From positions 31,903,608 through 31,967,607 of the forward strand of contig OU964925.1 in NCBI GenBank assembly GCA_918807975.1: a DNA stretch of 64,000 nt. The letters run 5' to 3'. This stretch comes from Aplidium turbinatum (taxonomy: Eukaryota; Chordata; Ascidiacea; Aplousobranchia; Polyclinidae). The stretch's first letter is position 1; each line of letters opens with the position of its first letter. The notes beneath the pieces are model-generated. The model did no database searches. It worked only from the letters and a program-made list of their open reading frames with translations, and was not told the origin of the DNA. The position numbers and the translations under genes are program-made. Of the stretch, positions 22,201-33,900 are shown in pieces.

Positions 22201-22676
22201 AAAAATATTCATACTACAAACTCAATTGTAGACATAAAATACACAAACGAAGATGTAAACAGCTATTCAAGCAGGCTAAGGTGTTACTTATGAGAAATTT
22301 GGTTCCATAAAACTAGAAGCTAGCCATGAGTTTCGGAATGCATTAGTTTAGGATAAAAATGTAAGACAACAAACGCAGTTTTGTTTTTTTTCAAATTCGT
22401 GTAACAATGTTACTCTGATTGTAACTATTTTAGAATCAGTGAGTAGCTTACAATAAGATTTGCTCGCAAGTCGTAAATTCTAATCAATGCAATGATTCGG
22501 CACACCGCACACACACTTCGTGCGTTCGATCGAGCTCTTTGTTATTCAGAAGTTTGCATGAAATCGGATTAGCACGGTAATTAAATAGCGGCAAGTTAAA
22601 TCAAAATTGTCGTTTTTGGGTACCTTTGCAAAAATTGAAATATCAAGTTTAATATATAAAATTTTAAAATAATGAC

Positions 22677-24618
22677 TTTTCAAACTTATAGACAAATGAT
22701 TTGCTTTCACACCAGTGCAACTTCTGTTGAAATATCACCAGCGGATAACACGTAACAGCTGATTGAATTTGATCCAAAAATGGCCCCCCCTTGAGCAGTT
22801 AACTTCCAAAAAAACGTTGAAAAGCAAAGGCTTAAACTAGAAATTGGGTCTACAAAGGCCTGACTCATGAAAAGGCAACAGAAATTGTGATTTCTTTGTT
22901 CAGAAAGGCTATTTTTTAACTTTTGCTTCTTTAAAAAACAATTCATGTCACTGTGCGGGCTGAGAATTAATTGACGTCCTTCATCATCCATTTAAACGTT
23001 GGCATAGCATGGCCAACGTTAATTCAGCGTCTAAATGATATCTGTATGTCTGTGACTGTAAATACTGGCGTAAGAGCATTATTTCTTCGAAGCTTTCGCC
23101 TCATCTTGAAAGATGCAATATCAACGTTAGCGAACAATAGTTATCCGCTCACTTGTTTCAGCAAGGCATACTGTTTGAAGTTATTTTCTCTTCACTCTCT
23201 CTTTAAATAACACAATTTCTCTGTGCTTGCTACATCAGCACAAAAGTTTTACGAATTGAACATTTATTTACTCATGAAAGTAGGCTATAGACTGTAGGGT
23301 TTCTCTTGAGTTTATATTAACTGCATTTTGTAAGTGAGCTGTTCAAAGTTAATTCTTAAGCATAAATTGAGAAAGGTTTTGTTATATGTTTCTAGATCAT
23401 TTGCTAATTGTAAATGTTATATTCTATTTGAATAAGATGCACTAGTCGAATTATTTGATGCATGACTGTCACGACTATATTCATTTGGATTATGGTCTTT
23501 ACTGATTATTATCATTTCAAACCCTACTGACTTCGGTGAGTCGACTGAACTGTCTCTCGTACACCAGCTCTACTTAGGATTGAACTATCATCTGCGCACT
23601 AAATTTGGTAAACGACCTTGTGTCCTTGTAACTTTGACCTTGTGACCTTGTAACCTTGAACTTGTGACCTTGTAACCTCGACATTGTGATCTTGAAACCT
23701 TTCTGCCCAATAAACTAACAGAACTCAAGACCGTGTTCAGTTCAATCTACTTAGCTTGTTTGTCTTGTTGAAGGTCTCAAAACCGTATATCCAAGCGAGC
23801 CATTACAATAATCCGATCCACTGTTTGGTGCCAGTGAGAAAGATATTCTCTAACGTACAATTTGCGCCAAAATTCTACACACTGTAGGGTCTGAAAATAA
23901 TTTCTCTACTGAAATTTTTGGTTTGTAATTTGTAGTAAACTTTTGACGAGCGGTACGGGTCTGGATATTGCCAAAATGTTTGCGAGATAACTTGTAAAAA
24001 AATTGTGGAAGTACGGTTCCAACTCCATTATACAACTAACTCTACTACACTCTGGATTGTCGTTCTATCTTAATTAAACAAACAATTTTGGTGTGCAAAT
24101 GAACTTTTCCGTGTTCGAAGTGAAGAAATAAAGTAGCCCGTGTTTTAAGTTACAGTGTTGTTAAAATCCTAATTTAACGCATAAATGTAAAGTATATTTT
24201 ATCTGGTGAAAATAGTTCTGTTTGCTGGGAAGATTTTTGACGTAGTAAAGCAACGGATTCATCTGAAGGTAACTGGATAGTTGAAGAACTTGAAGAGCCT
24301 ATACAAATGCAAACAGGTTTGCAATCGCTAAACTAAATTTTAAATGTTACTCAAAGATTACTTCATGAAGTTTATTAATCCTCCAACCCAGGGCTAGACA
24401 GACAATTGATTGCCAGCGTAGTCTTATAGTTGTTAACACGTGCTGGGATTAACTGGGCAATAATTTTTTTTCTTATACTTGATCCGTTTTACTGCATAAC
24501 GTATTTTTACAATTTTGTAGTTTTCTCAAATTTTAAATCGTTTTTTTTTTTTCTGCGCAAAATGTATATTTTTAACCCTTTTTACTTGAGCAATTTTTAC
24601 TAACCCTTTTTACTTGAG
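22677..24618. other. Non-coding interval right of the Polinton
   Basis: I see no gene here. There is a short minisatellite of CCTTGTGAC/CCTTGTAAC-type units at about 23625-23695. Open frames are short, AT-rich and without known motifs. Confidence 0.5.
23622..23697. repeat. Minisatellite with CCTTGTRAC/CTTTGAC units
   Basis: About eight degenerate repeats of 8-9 bp, alternating CCTTGTGAC, CCTTGTAAC and CCTTGAAC, in a run. Nothing suggests coding use. Confidence 0.75.
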
Positions 24619-27590
24619 ATCCAAAGCTATGCAGATAGGCACGACACTAAGCGCTTTTACACCGCCTTAAAAACTGTGTATGGCCGTCCACCTCTAAACC
24701 ACGCCCTCTCTTTAACATCGATGGATCAACTCTGCTCACTACCAAGAGCCAAATCTTACAAAGGTGGGCCGAACACTTCCATGACGTTTCAACCGGCCTT
24801 CAGAGATAAACGACGAAGCCATTGATCGCCTCCCTCAGGTAACCACCAATTGTGAACTCGACGCCCTCCCAACAGTTGATGAAGTTCAGAAATCCATCGA
24901 CCTCTTACCCTTGGGAAAAGCCCCTGGACCTGACTCTATACCAGCAGAGATCTACAAATCAGGTGGCAAGGGCCTTGTTAACAGTCTTACTGAATTATTC
25001 CAGTCAATGTGGGTTACAGGTGTACTTCCCCAGGATTTCAAAGATGCATCTATAGTGCACATTTACAAACGCAAGGGAAATCCCCAATTGTGCGACAACC
25101 ATCGAGGAATCTCCCTCCTGTCAATTGCTGGAAAAATTTTCGCTCGTGTCTTACTGAACCGCCTCTTGAACCATCTCGAGCAAGGCCTCCTCCCTGAAAG
25201 CCAGTGTGGATTTCGCCAGGGCCGAGGAACTGTAGATATGATCTTTGCGGCCAGACAGCTTCAAGAAAAGTGCATGGACCAACACCAAGACCTTTACACT
25301 GTCTTTGTCGATTTGACAAAAGCTTTTGATACAGTGAGCAGGGAAGGGTTGTGGAAGATCATGCACAAATACGGATGCCCAAATACATACATCTCCATTG
25401 TAAGACAATTTCATGATGGAATGATGGCCTACGTTGTTGATGACAATGAATTCTCTGAAGCCTTCCCAGTTACAAACGGCGTTAAACAGGGCTGTGTCCT
25501 GGCACCTACCTTATTTAGCATGATGTTTTCAGCAATGCTAACAGATGCTTTCAGAGATGAGGACTGCAATGGTATTCCAATTCGCTATCGTTGTGACGGA
25601 AAACTATTTAACCTGAGACGCTTCAAAGCAATCACCAAAGTCGTCGTCGTCGTCTGAGCTTCTGGGGCCGAGGGTCTATCCTTTTACCACCCCAGATTCA
25701 CGATGTTCCCGGACTACACTGGAAGGCTGCTAGAGAGCAGCCAGTCTTTAGTATCATCATCCATGACGCGCAGACCTTCCACTCCGTTAGGTGGCTTGAA
25801 GATGGTACAGTCATTGATGATGTGGTCTGCGGTCTGTTCCTCGGCACCACATTCACAGGAGGAGGAAGAAGCCATTCCCCATTGGTGCATGGTTGAGCGG
25901 AAAAGGCCGACGCCCGTACGGAGACGGTTGAGGCGCACCCATGCCTGTCTCTGTAGTGTCAGGCCGATGGGGCGTGTGTCGGCGGTGGGGATGAATGAAT
26001 GGAGTCTGGTGGTGCTTGACCTCCATTCAGAGTTCCATTTATGGTCCGCCCAAGTAGCCGCAGATATGTCTTGTTCATCAGCTTCGTTGATCAGAAGCCG
26101 AGCGGCTGGCACGAATGGGTGTCTTGATTTCAGTCGGCGGGGGTGCCCGTTTGGGAAGGCAGAGATCTTGTGGTGGAGAAGATGATTAGGCTCCAGTGCC
26201 CGTCGACCGAGGGACAGAGTGGCTTCTTCGCGACGAAGCTCAGCAGGTTGGATGCCAGCGAGAATGGGGAGATTGTCCAATGGTGTGGGACGCAGGCATC
26301 CGGTCACTGTGCGCAGGGCGCTGTTTATGGCAGTGTCGATGTTGTGGCAGTGAGCACTGCGGCACCAGACAGGTGCACAGTACTCTGCTGAAGAGTAGAC
26401 AAGGGCTAAGGCTGCTATTCGCAAAGTGTCAGCCCTCGCCCCCCAGCTAGAGCCTGCCAGGCGCTTCAGTAATGCAGCGCGGGATGTCAGTTTCTTGCGC
26501 AGTGACACCAAATCACCAAAGTGACCGAAACTGTCATTAAAGAACTTCTGTACGCGGATGACTGTGCCCTGAACGCCTGTTCCAAAAGCGAGATCCAACA
26601 ACAAATGAATAAGTTCTCCTCTGCTTGCGATAATTTTGGACTAACAATCAGCACTAAAAAAACAGAGGCAATGTATCAACCAGCCCCTGGAAAATCCTAT
26701 AGCAAACCACTCATCACTGTAAACGACCAGAAACTACATGCATGTCAAAGTTTCAAGTATCTCGGTAGTACTCTTTCTAACACAGCCACCATTGACCTGG
26801 AAATCAACAACAGAATCGCCAAAGCATCTATCGCCTTCGGTAGATTGAGGTCTAACGTATGGGAGAGGCGGGGAATCAAGCTGCACACGAAGCTAAAAGT
26901 TTACAAAGCAGTTATTCTGACGACCCTTCTGTATGCATGTGAGGCCTCGACTCTTTATAGGAGACACGAAAGACAGGTGAACCACTTCCACCTCTCCTGC
27001 CTCCGAAAGCTCCTCAAGATTCGATGGCAGGACAAAGTCCCAGACACCGAAGTTCTCAGTAAAGCAAACATGCCCAGCACTCTTACCCTCGTAAAAAAGG
27101 CGCAAATAAGATGGGCTGGCCATGTCCACCGGATGCCGAACCATCGCATTCCTAAACAACTGCTCTACGGAGAACTGACTAACGGCAAACGTCATGTAGG
27201 TGGTCAAAGAAAACGTTTTAAGGACACTTTAAAAGCTTCCATGAATGAATTCGCCATCGACGTAGATTCGTGGGAAGACTTAGCCGCAGAACGACCAACA
27301 TGGCGCAGCCTTATTTATAAAGGCGCAGAATCAGCTGAGAAACACCGTACGCTATCTGCTGTCAGAAAACGAGAACATCGCAAGGCCCGATCCTCAAACA
27401 ACCCTGGCCCTAGCCAACCATCCTTCCAATGTCCATCCTGCAGCAGAAGTCTCACCGCACAGATAGGCCTCATCAGCCATCTCCGCACTCATGTAGCCTG
27501 CACTGACCAAAGTCAACACTAAAAAAGAAGCTTGATCTCAGTCTCATTGGCCATCTTCGGAAACGAAGGGCGAACATCATCATCATCATC
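24619..27590 (+). mobile_element. 5'-truncated LINE (non-LTR retrotransposon A), split by a second LINE
   Basis: A reverse transcriptase frame runs from about 24770 to 25641 and resumes in the same frame at 26523-27522. RT blocks in order: GKAPGPDSIPAEIYK, NHRGISLLS, QCGFRQGRGTVDMIF, FVDLTKAFDTV, NGVKQGCVLAPTLFS and the catalytic ELLYADDCAL, then FKYLGSTLS and RWAGHVHRMP. The protein ends in a C2H2 finger (CPSC, then H, four residues, H). The start is truncated within the RT, so the endonuclease is missing. The 3' end is an (ATC)n run at about 27574-27590. ACTTGAG at 24612-24618 and 27591-27597 is a likely target duplication. The clade is not resolved by eye; RTE-like and related clades are candidates. 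Confidence 0.88.
25642..26510 (-). mobile_element. 3' fragment of LINE B inserted into LINE A
   Basis: On the minus strand a 296-residue frame (25714-26604, only partly within the insert) shows the C-terminal region of another LINE: LRKKLTSRAALLKRLAGSSW, YSSAEYCAPVWCRS, LPILAGIQPAELRREEA and the terminal RLRTGVGLFRS plus a CxC...H...C knuckle (CECGAEEQTADHIINDC). The 3' end is a (GAC)n-type repeat at 25642-25655. It is flanked by a perfect 12-bp target duplication, AATCACCAAAGT, at 25630-25641 and 26511-26522. It is heavily 5'-truncated. It resembles the CR1/Jockey-like group, but the clade is uncertain. Confidence 0.9.
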
Positions 27591-27597
27591 ACTTGAG

Positions 27598-27915
27598 CAA
27601 TACATAGCCTATTATTTTTAAAAGTTTTAACAAGCACTAGATGTACAGCCGAAATTGTTTGCCAATTTTATTTCATGTCATGCTGAATACCGTGTTGTTA
27701 GGTTTCGTTTGTTTATGATTGATTTAAAAATAAGTTATATCTTTTGTTAAAGTTTAGCTCATTTTACACCAGAAGAGCGTATCATGATGTTGAATAAAAT
27801 GCCCGATGATCAGTCTCATTTAATTTTTAATAGCAAAGCTATTGTTAAATATTTGTTGACGCTGCAACTAAATTTGTTTTTGAACACCATGAGAAAGTAA
27901 ATAGGTACCGTACAC
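27598..27915 (-). other. 3' flank of the NACHT gene, with a poly(A) signal candidate
   Basis: Non-coding. On the minus strand AATAAA occurs at 27667-27672, about 245 bases after the NACHT gene stop, and could end its transcript just before LINE A. Confidence 0.4.
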
Positions 27916-30900
27916 TTAAGAAGCACAAACAATTAAACAAATTTTAAGCGTTAAAATCTTCAACTTTTTTTCAGCATTGTAACTATAGAAATGCAAATCA
28001 AGGATAATAATGGAAAATGAGAAACAGTGAGCTGTTTGCAAGAATGATTTTTTATCAATCGTAAAGTTACCATTTCCTGTGCTTGGATCCAGCAAAAGAC
28101 CGGATAGAAATTGTACAACAATGGACCAATGATCATTGAGCAGATTGTTTTGGACGAAGGAAGCGAACTCTCTTGATGGCATGTGTTGACAAAGATACAA
28201 AGCTGAGAAGTACTCCTGGAAGGTTTGATGTGTGAAATATAATTGTTGGTTACCTTCCAGCAGTGGACATGTTTTGTTGGATCCTAATAAAGGTACCACA
28301 AAATCCTGAACTTCGCTGATGGTCAGATTTTTTTGTATAAGAGTTCTAGCATCAATACGTACTGTACCCTCATTTGTCGCTTTGTAGGAGATTTCAGACA
28401 ATTTCATAACAGTTTCATCCGACAAAAAACCTGTATGGTCAGACGCTTTAAGATTTTTAAGCACAGAATGAAACACTTTGGTCATTGTGGAAATGCGCTT
28501 CACTTGACCAGATGAACTCAATGAAGCTCTGACATAAAGTTGTAACATAAGTGGGTTGTGGCATAATGATTCTAGCTGGGGTGCTTTACTGGTTAATGAT
28601 TCCCAGAGTTCGTCGGCTTTGCTCTGGTTATTTATTAAAGCATCAAACAATTTTCTCATATCTGAAGAGTTTAAATCACGAAGAAAGAAAATGAGACTTG
28701 GTCTGCAGTTTTTAGGAACGGAAAGCATAGCGTGTGGACGAGAAGTGAAGATGAGGTGGCAGTGACATAGAAATTGTCCTTGGCAAAGGTTTGAAACTAG
28801 TTCCTGAGAAGTAAGAGAGCTATCATAGTTGCATGTCTTCACAGTTTTTATTATATCCCATTTCACTTGATCAAATCCGTCAAGAATGATACAAACTTTT
28901 TTTGGATTGTGTTTGATCCATTCAAAAGCAGAAGTGGCTTCGTTCTCGTTTAAGTTGTAGTTGCTATCTCCCAATAAAAATTGTTTCAAAGTATATGTGT
29001 CTTCATCACAGTCGCCCATGTTCATAAAAAGCTTCCTTAAAACAACAAGATCACCAGACTGACAAAGACGCCTAGCCAGGCGCTTGGACAAGGTCGTTTT
29101 CCCTGCTCCAGGATATCCAATTATTGAAACAAAATCGTTCTTTTGAGCATCCAAAGCTAGTTTATTAAAGTCAACTTTTTCGTCAGATTTTGTTAGTTCA
29201 AACTCATGGGTTTTGGGATTATATTTGTTGTCATTGGGAACAACATTTCCTTCGTAAAATTGAACCAAAAAAAGTTCAGCACACACTTTTGGCAAACCAT
29301 CTGAAGAGACATTAAAATGGCCAAGGTCGACGTCATATTCAGGATCATACAGCTTGAGGGTCGTTTCTTTTAGCTTTTCTATTCCGATGTTTGAGCCTAA
29401 AAAACAAAAAAATCAAATTTATTAAATTTGTACATTAAAAAGTAGCAAATGTGGATCCTGGCGTTTTTGAATTGTTTCTTGCAGTTTTTCCCGCATATCC
29501 TTACAGATGTAACAACTGCGGAAAAAATATTTAAAATCAGAAGAAAAAAAATTAACTGAATATGTAAAGTAAGAAAACACATCTATTAGTATTCACCTTT
29601 TGTTAGGTTTTAATAAGCTGCTAGTAAACTTATCTTTAAGGAACATAAGATAAATAAAAGATGCGCTCACTCTACACAGCATGCAACGCTTTCTACCCAG
29701 ACAGCCACTTCATCTGGTCCAGAATGCCCACAGATGAAGTGAGTGCCGTAAAGTATGAAAGGTACTGTCACACAAGGTACTGTACATAAAACACGTCCTC
29801 ATAAAATTGCAAAAATGTCCTCCCTCCTTCCATTTCCGCATTGTGTCAACCTCCCCTTCTTCCTTGTCCGTGCGGAAAACATTACCGATATCTCCAAAGT
29901 GTAAGTGGCCACAGCAGTTCTATAAACTTGTATTGCTTGCTTGAGACTACAAATATACTTCCACTGGAGTGGTGGTTTACAAACCTTCTATAGTCAATTA
30001 TTTCTGATCCTCACAAATTGTGCATTAAAGCTGAAAAAACTTTATTTAAAATTGGGTTATTAAACCTTTGAGGACCGATGGGACATAGGCTATATGTCCC
30101 ATGCAATATCTCCCGCATATGAAATATTTTTTTTATTTTTTTTCGTAGATGTTTTTTTATATGACGTATAAAGTGTAAACAAACAATTCTACCTAAAAAA
30201 ATTTTCGGGAAAATTAATGGTCCTCAAAGGGTTAAACCATACTTTTCAAGGACTGTACACAAAACTCTCTTTCGACTACACGCAATAGATGTAAGCCTAA
30301 TCTAATCATCTTCGTTCATGACATATAGATTATGCAGGGATATCTAAAGAAGGGGATACGAAGGCTTTTAATACGTCTGACAGTAGAAGGGCTTCTGTTT
30401 ATCGTAAATAATTTCTGTTTACCGTAAAATGACAATTGACACCGATTATAGTTCAATAAATCTTGTTATGATAACCTGCATTGCGCTATTAGCATCAGGC
30501 CTGGATATTCACTTCATGCTCATGGTTAGGCTACTTGTTAATTCAACTACTCGTATAGCTGCTTTACATCTAGCCTACTGCAAAAGCTTTAAGAAAAACA
30601 GCTTACTGGTAACTTTTCAACTGTCTTTCTAAACAAGTATTCTTTGAATATGCTCTATGTAACACTTGCTATCTGTCTTGTGTAGCCGAGTGTACCAGCT
30701 GCACTACAAAACTTTCTGCAATTTTGAAAAGAACCTCATGTTTCACGCGCTACAAACTACCGCCCTGGTAGTGGTACAAGAGTAAGGTAATCGCTGCGAG
30801 CCTTCACATCCCCTTCCTTAGATATCCCTGGGATTATAGAACAGATAGGTGGCTTTAATCTTTTTGCTGGTGTTACAGGCAGGGCTGTGGAATAGCTGTT

Positions 30901-33900
30901 TTTTAAAAAAAAAAAAAAAAACTTCATGGCATTAATATCGGTTATACTTCCTGAACTACGAACGTAAAGTCCACGTGGGATATTGACTACAAGGTACGGT
31001 GCCGGGAGGAAACAGCTTCTCAAAACCACTTTCAAGTTAGATCTCTAAGATCCACAACAAGAGTCATTATCACCTCCAACTATTTCCAGGAGATGCTGAC
31101 TGTGATAAACATGGTTTTCTGGTCATTTCTAATCTGCTGCTGGAGACTTGATTTCTTGGGGGTTGATGTGCTCTGCAGTGACTGGATAAGAACATAATTA
31201 TGGATATTTCGGTTCCATTGTTTGGATCTAGTTTAAATTTGGAATCGGTTCTTAGGGATACGTCATGCTGAAATAGACATCTCTGCTACATTGTTGATGT
31301 TGGTGCATGTCTGAACCCCTCCGAGTTTTGCAATCAGGCGCAAAACCTGGTTGTGAAATCGGTGTGGAAACAGGTGTGGGTCAAATGATCGGTAAACTAA
31401 TTTTGTTGTATGTACTATTAAGAATGTCCGCATTCCAGGAACCCTCCCTTCCCTTTTGTTAACAGAAGTTTGCAATTTGCAAACCCTCCCCTTCCCCCTG
31501 ACTGCGGACGTTTTTTATAGACAGCCCCTAATGGTGAAGTTTAAATTAAGATTCGTTTAAACCTACTTTGTTGATGCGAGGGATGAGAAGGTGCAGAAGT
31601 TGATCTCGGTGTTGTTTGCTCATAATGCTCATTGTGAGAAGTTGCTTCCATTGTACCTGTATTAAGATGTGATCAAAGTTAATTAATGAAACTGCAATTA
31701 TATTGTCTGCGACGGTTGAATAACATTATGCTTCTTTATATCCAGTGAAATCTACTACTTTTACATTGATTTAACGTCTGCAGATGCTGAATCAATGTAA
31801 AATTCTAATCAGCACAATACGTTACTTTTACATTGATTTAACATCAGGTTCTTATGTTGAGTAGTGACAATTATTTTTACCCAATCCAGATATCAAAGAC
31901 GTTTAGTATAAAATGAAGGTGTAAAACAATGTCATTTCTATGTTCAGACGCAGTAGCGGAGCTACTTTAAAATTAAAAATTGACACTTTTTCTACTTTAA
32001 AATTGGCAACACTGCTTAAATCAGATTTAGCCTTCAAATCAACTTTTGTCAGACAGATATCATATTAACAGTGGCTCGTAGTTGCCACTAATTATTCAGA
32101 CGCAGTAAGGGAGCTAGAAACAAATTCATTGAAGTTTCAAGGGAGTAAAAATTGTAAGGGAAAATGAACAATCCTTGTGACCACCTGCCATCCTTAGATT
32201 CACTGAGTCACAAACAAAACCGGTTAATTATTTATTGTGTCAAAATGACGGCTATCTAGATTTTATTATGACGCTATCTGACCGAACAATTCAACTTCTA
32301 AATTTGAAACAAAAGGCTTTAATAAAACCTTCTAATTTATCCAATCAAAAGTGTTCTAGGTTTTTGTTTTTGAGGGTGGCGTGGCTAACTGCCTCCCTGG
32401 ATTTGCTACTGCACACAGCAGTTTATCTAATACACTTTCAAAATAGCAATCTTGTAATTACTGATTTTATTCAGCTAATATGATTTCTGCTCCTCAGGTC
32501 AATTTATCATCATTCAACATTTGACCAACTTGGTCCTTCCATGGTTAATCATTCAACATAAACGTTTACAGTATTTAAGCTTTCTTCCTTTAAAAATTCA
32601 CTTCCGTACATGTCAACTCCTAATGCAGCAAAGGTTTAGCAGATTTGTAGTCCACTCAAGCACAAGTACAATCACTAACAAACATAATGACATTTAAACA
32701 TTGAATCAACATCAAACCGAGCTATACCAATTAAGTCTCAACGCATTTGATAACGCATAGTAATTATTTTTTAAGATTTTTGTTCTTTCTATTTACATTT
32801 AACATAGCATCGCTTGTGAAGAAGAGTGAATTCCGGCGCCTTATCATGAGTCAAACCTTTGTAGACCCAGTTTTGAGTTTGAAAAGTGTCAGAAATTCAT
32901 TTTAATTTATTTACTACCCACAAGATAAAAGATAGAAAAAAAGTGATTGTTTTATTTTACAATCTAATAAACCAAGTTTGCAGAAATGAAAAGTTTAAAT
33001 TTGGTTTAATGCAATCTTTACGTTAGTAAACGTAATGCTATAATTTAATTAACACAGAGCTAACTTACAATTTATATATTCATTGTGTTTCTATGTTTTT
33101 TAGAGACAGCAACAAGACGTGGGTTAGTTGATTATCATGAAATAGGTGACAATACGATTATATATTTTCGCATGCCTAACGCTAAAAACAAACTTTTATA
33201 TTTACCAAAGGTTCAATGGAAGTTTTGTCTTTCATTTTATAAAATTTATTCTGACTATTATTTACTGGTCAAAGGTAACAGAAGAAAGTCACCGAGTTGC
33301 AACCACACCTTTGATGTAACATGAGGTCGGTTCTTAAGTCTTGATAACTGTTCCAGCAGCTCAGTTGCCCTTCCTCGGATATGGCATTTGCGTCGACGTT
33401 ATTTTTCCTTGTTTTGTTTTTTCGTTATCGCGTTTGTTTTCATGACGTAGCCTGCCTATAATCGCTTCTGCTGCCTGCGAACGGCCATTGTGTTAAAAAC
33501 CCATGTACCTTTTTTGTGTTGGAAATTCAGTAATATACGTTAGCAAGCAAAAGAATGACAGGACGCCTTCCTAGAGATTTGTGATATTAGTTTGATTTAT
33601 AACTGTATGCAAAATCCTAGCGTGTGAAAAAAAATCAAGTTTTTATCCCAAATCATAGAAAAACAAAGGATAGAAAGTTATGTGCGCGACAGTAGAGCCA
33701 GCGAAGGAGGAATTCTAGACAGGCATCAAGCCCCCACTCTTTATAAGAACCAAAAACTATCTCTAAGTAAAGAATTGCAAGGTGGCTATAGTTGCATATG
33801 TAGCGCAAGTTTATTGCATGTTTGTTGTAAAAAGTGTCGCTTCATATTTGAGGTTTTCCAATTTGACGTTTTCATATTTCACGCTTGTACGTCTTCCTAG

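Larger units (their letters stand above)
15588..22674 (-). repeat. Right inverted arm of the Polinton
   Basis: Inverted counterpart of 1-7062, carrying intact-looking genes from within the minor capsid gene to the ATPase (15588-18699), a subterminal repeat block (about 18720-19270), a short spacer (about 19325-19635) and about 3 kb of non-coding terminus. A poly-G/C tract (GGGGGGG at about 19680) and the GCCAGGCGGATC segment are shared with the left arm. No gene is supported in 18700-22674. Confidence 0.9.
1..22676. mobile_element. Polinton/Maverick element (fossil virus-like DNA transposon), nearly full span
   Basis: The span holds the Polinton gene set: protein-primed family B DNA polymerase region, retroviral-type integrase with chromodomain, FtsK/HerA-like packaging ATPase, adenain-like cysteine protease, and double jelly-roll major and single jelly-roll minor capsid proteins, bracketed by inverted termini. 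Base 1 pairs with 22674 on the opposite arm, so the right end lies at about 22674-22677 and the left end lies at or just before the first base of the window. Polintons are usually 15-20 kb; the excess here comes from gene-bearing inverted arms of about 7 kb. The arms are very similar where compared by eye, which suggests either a fairly young copy or arm homogenisation. The minus-strand gene block looks largely whole. The polymerase region and the left-arm gene copies are broken, with several breaks in total. No 6-bp target duplication can be checked because the left flank is missing. Confidence 0.93.

Noticed and set aside
25703-26185. Plus-strand open frames over LINE B
   Set aside because: They are antisense shadows of the LINE B protein, which is on the minus strand and has recognisable LINE motifs.
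29397-29582. A usable extra NACHT exon after the acceptor at 29516
   Set aside because: The acceptor is good and resembles that of exon 5, but no donor in the right phase follows, so it is listed only as a decayed exon copy.
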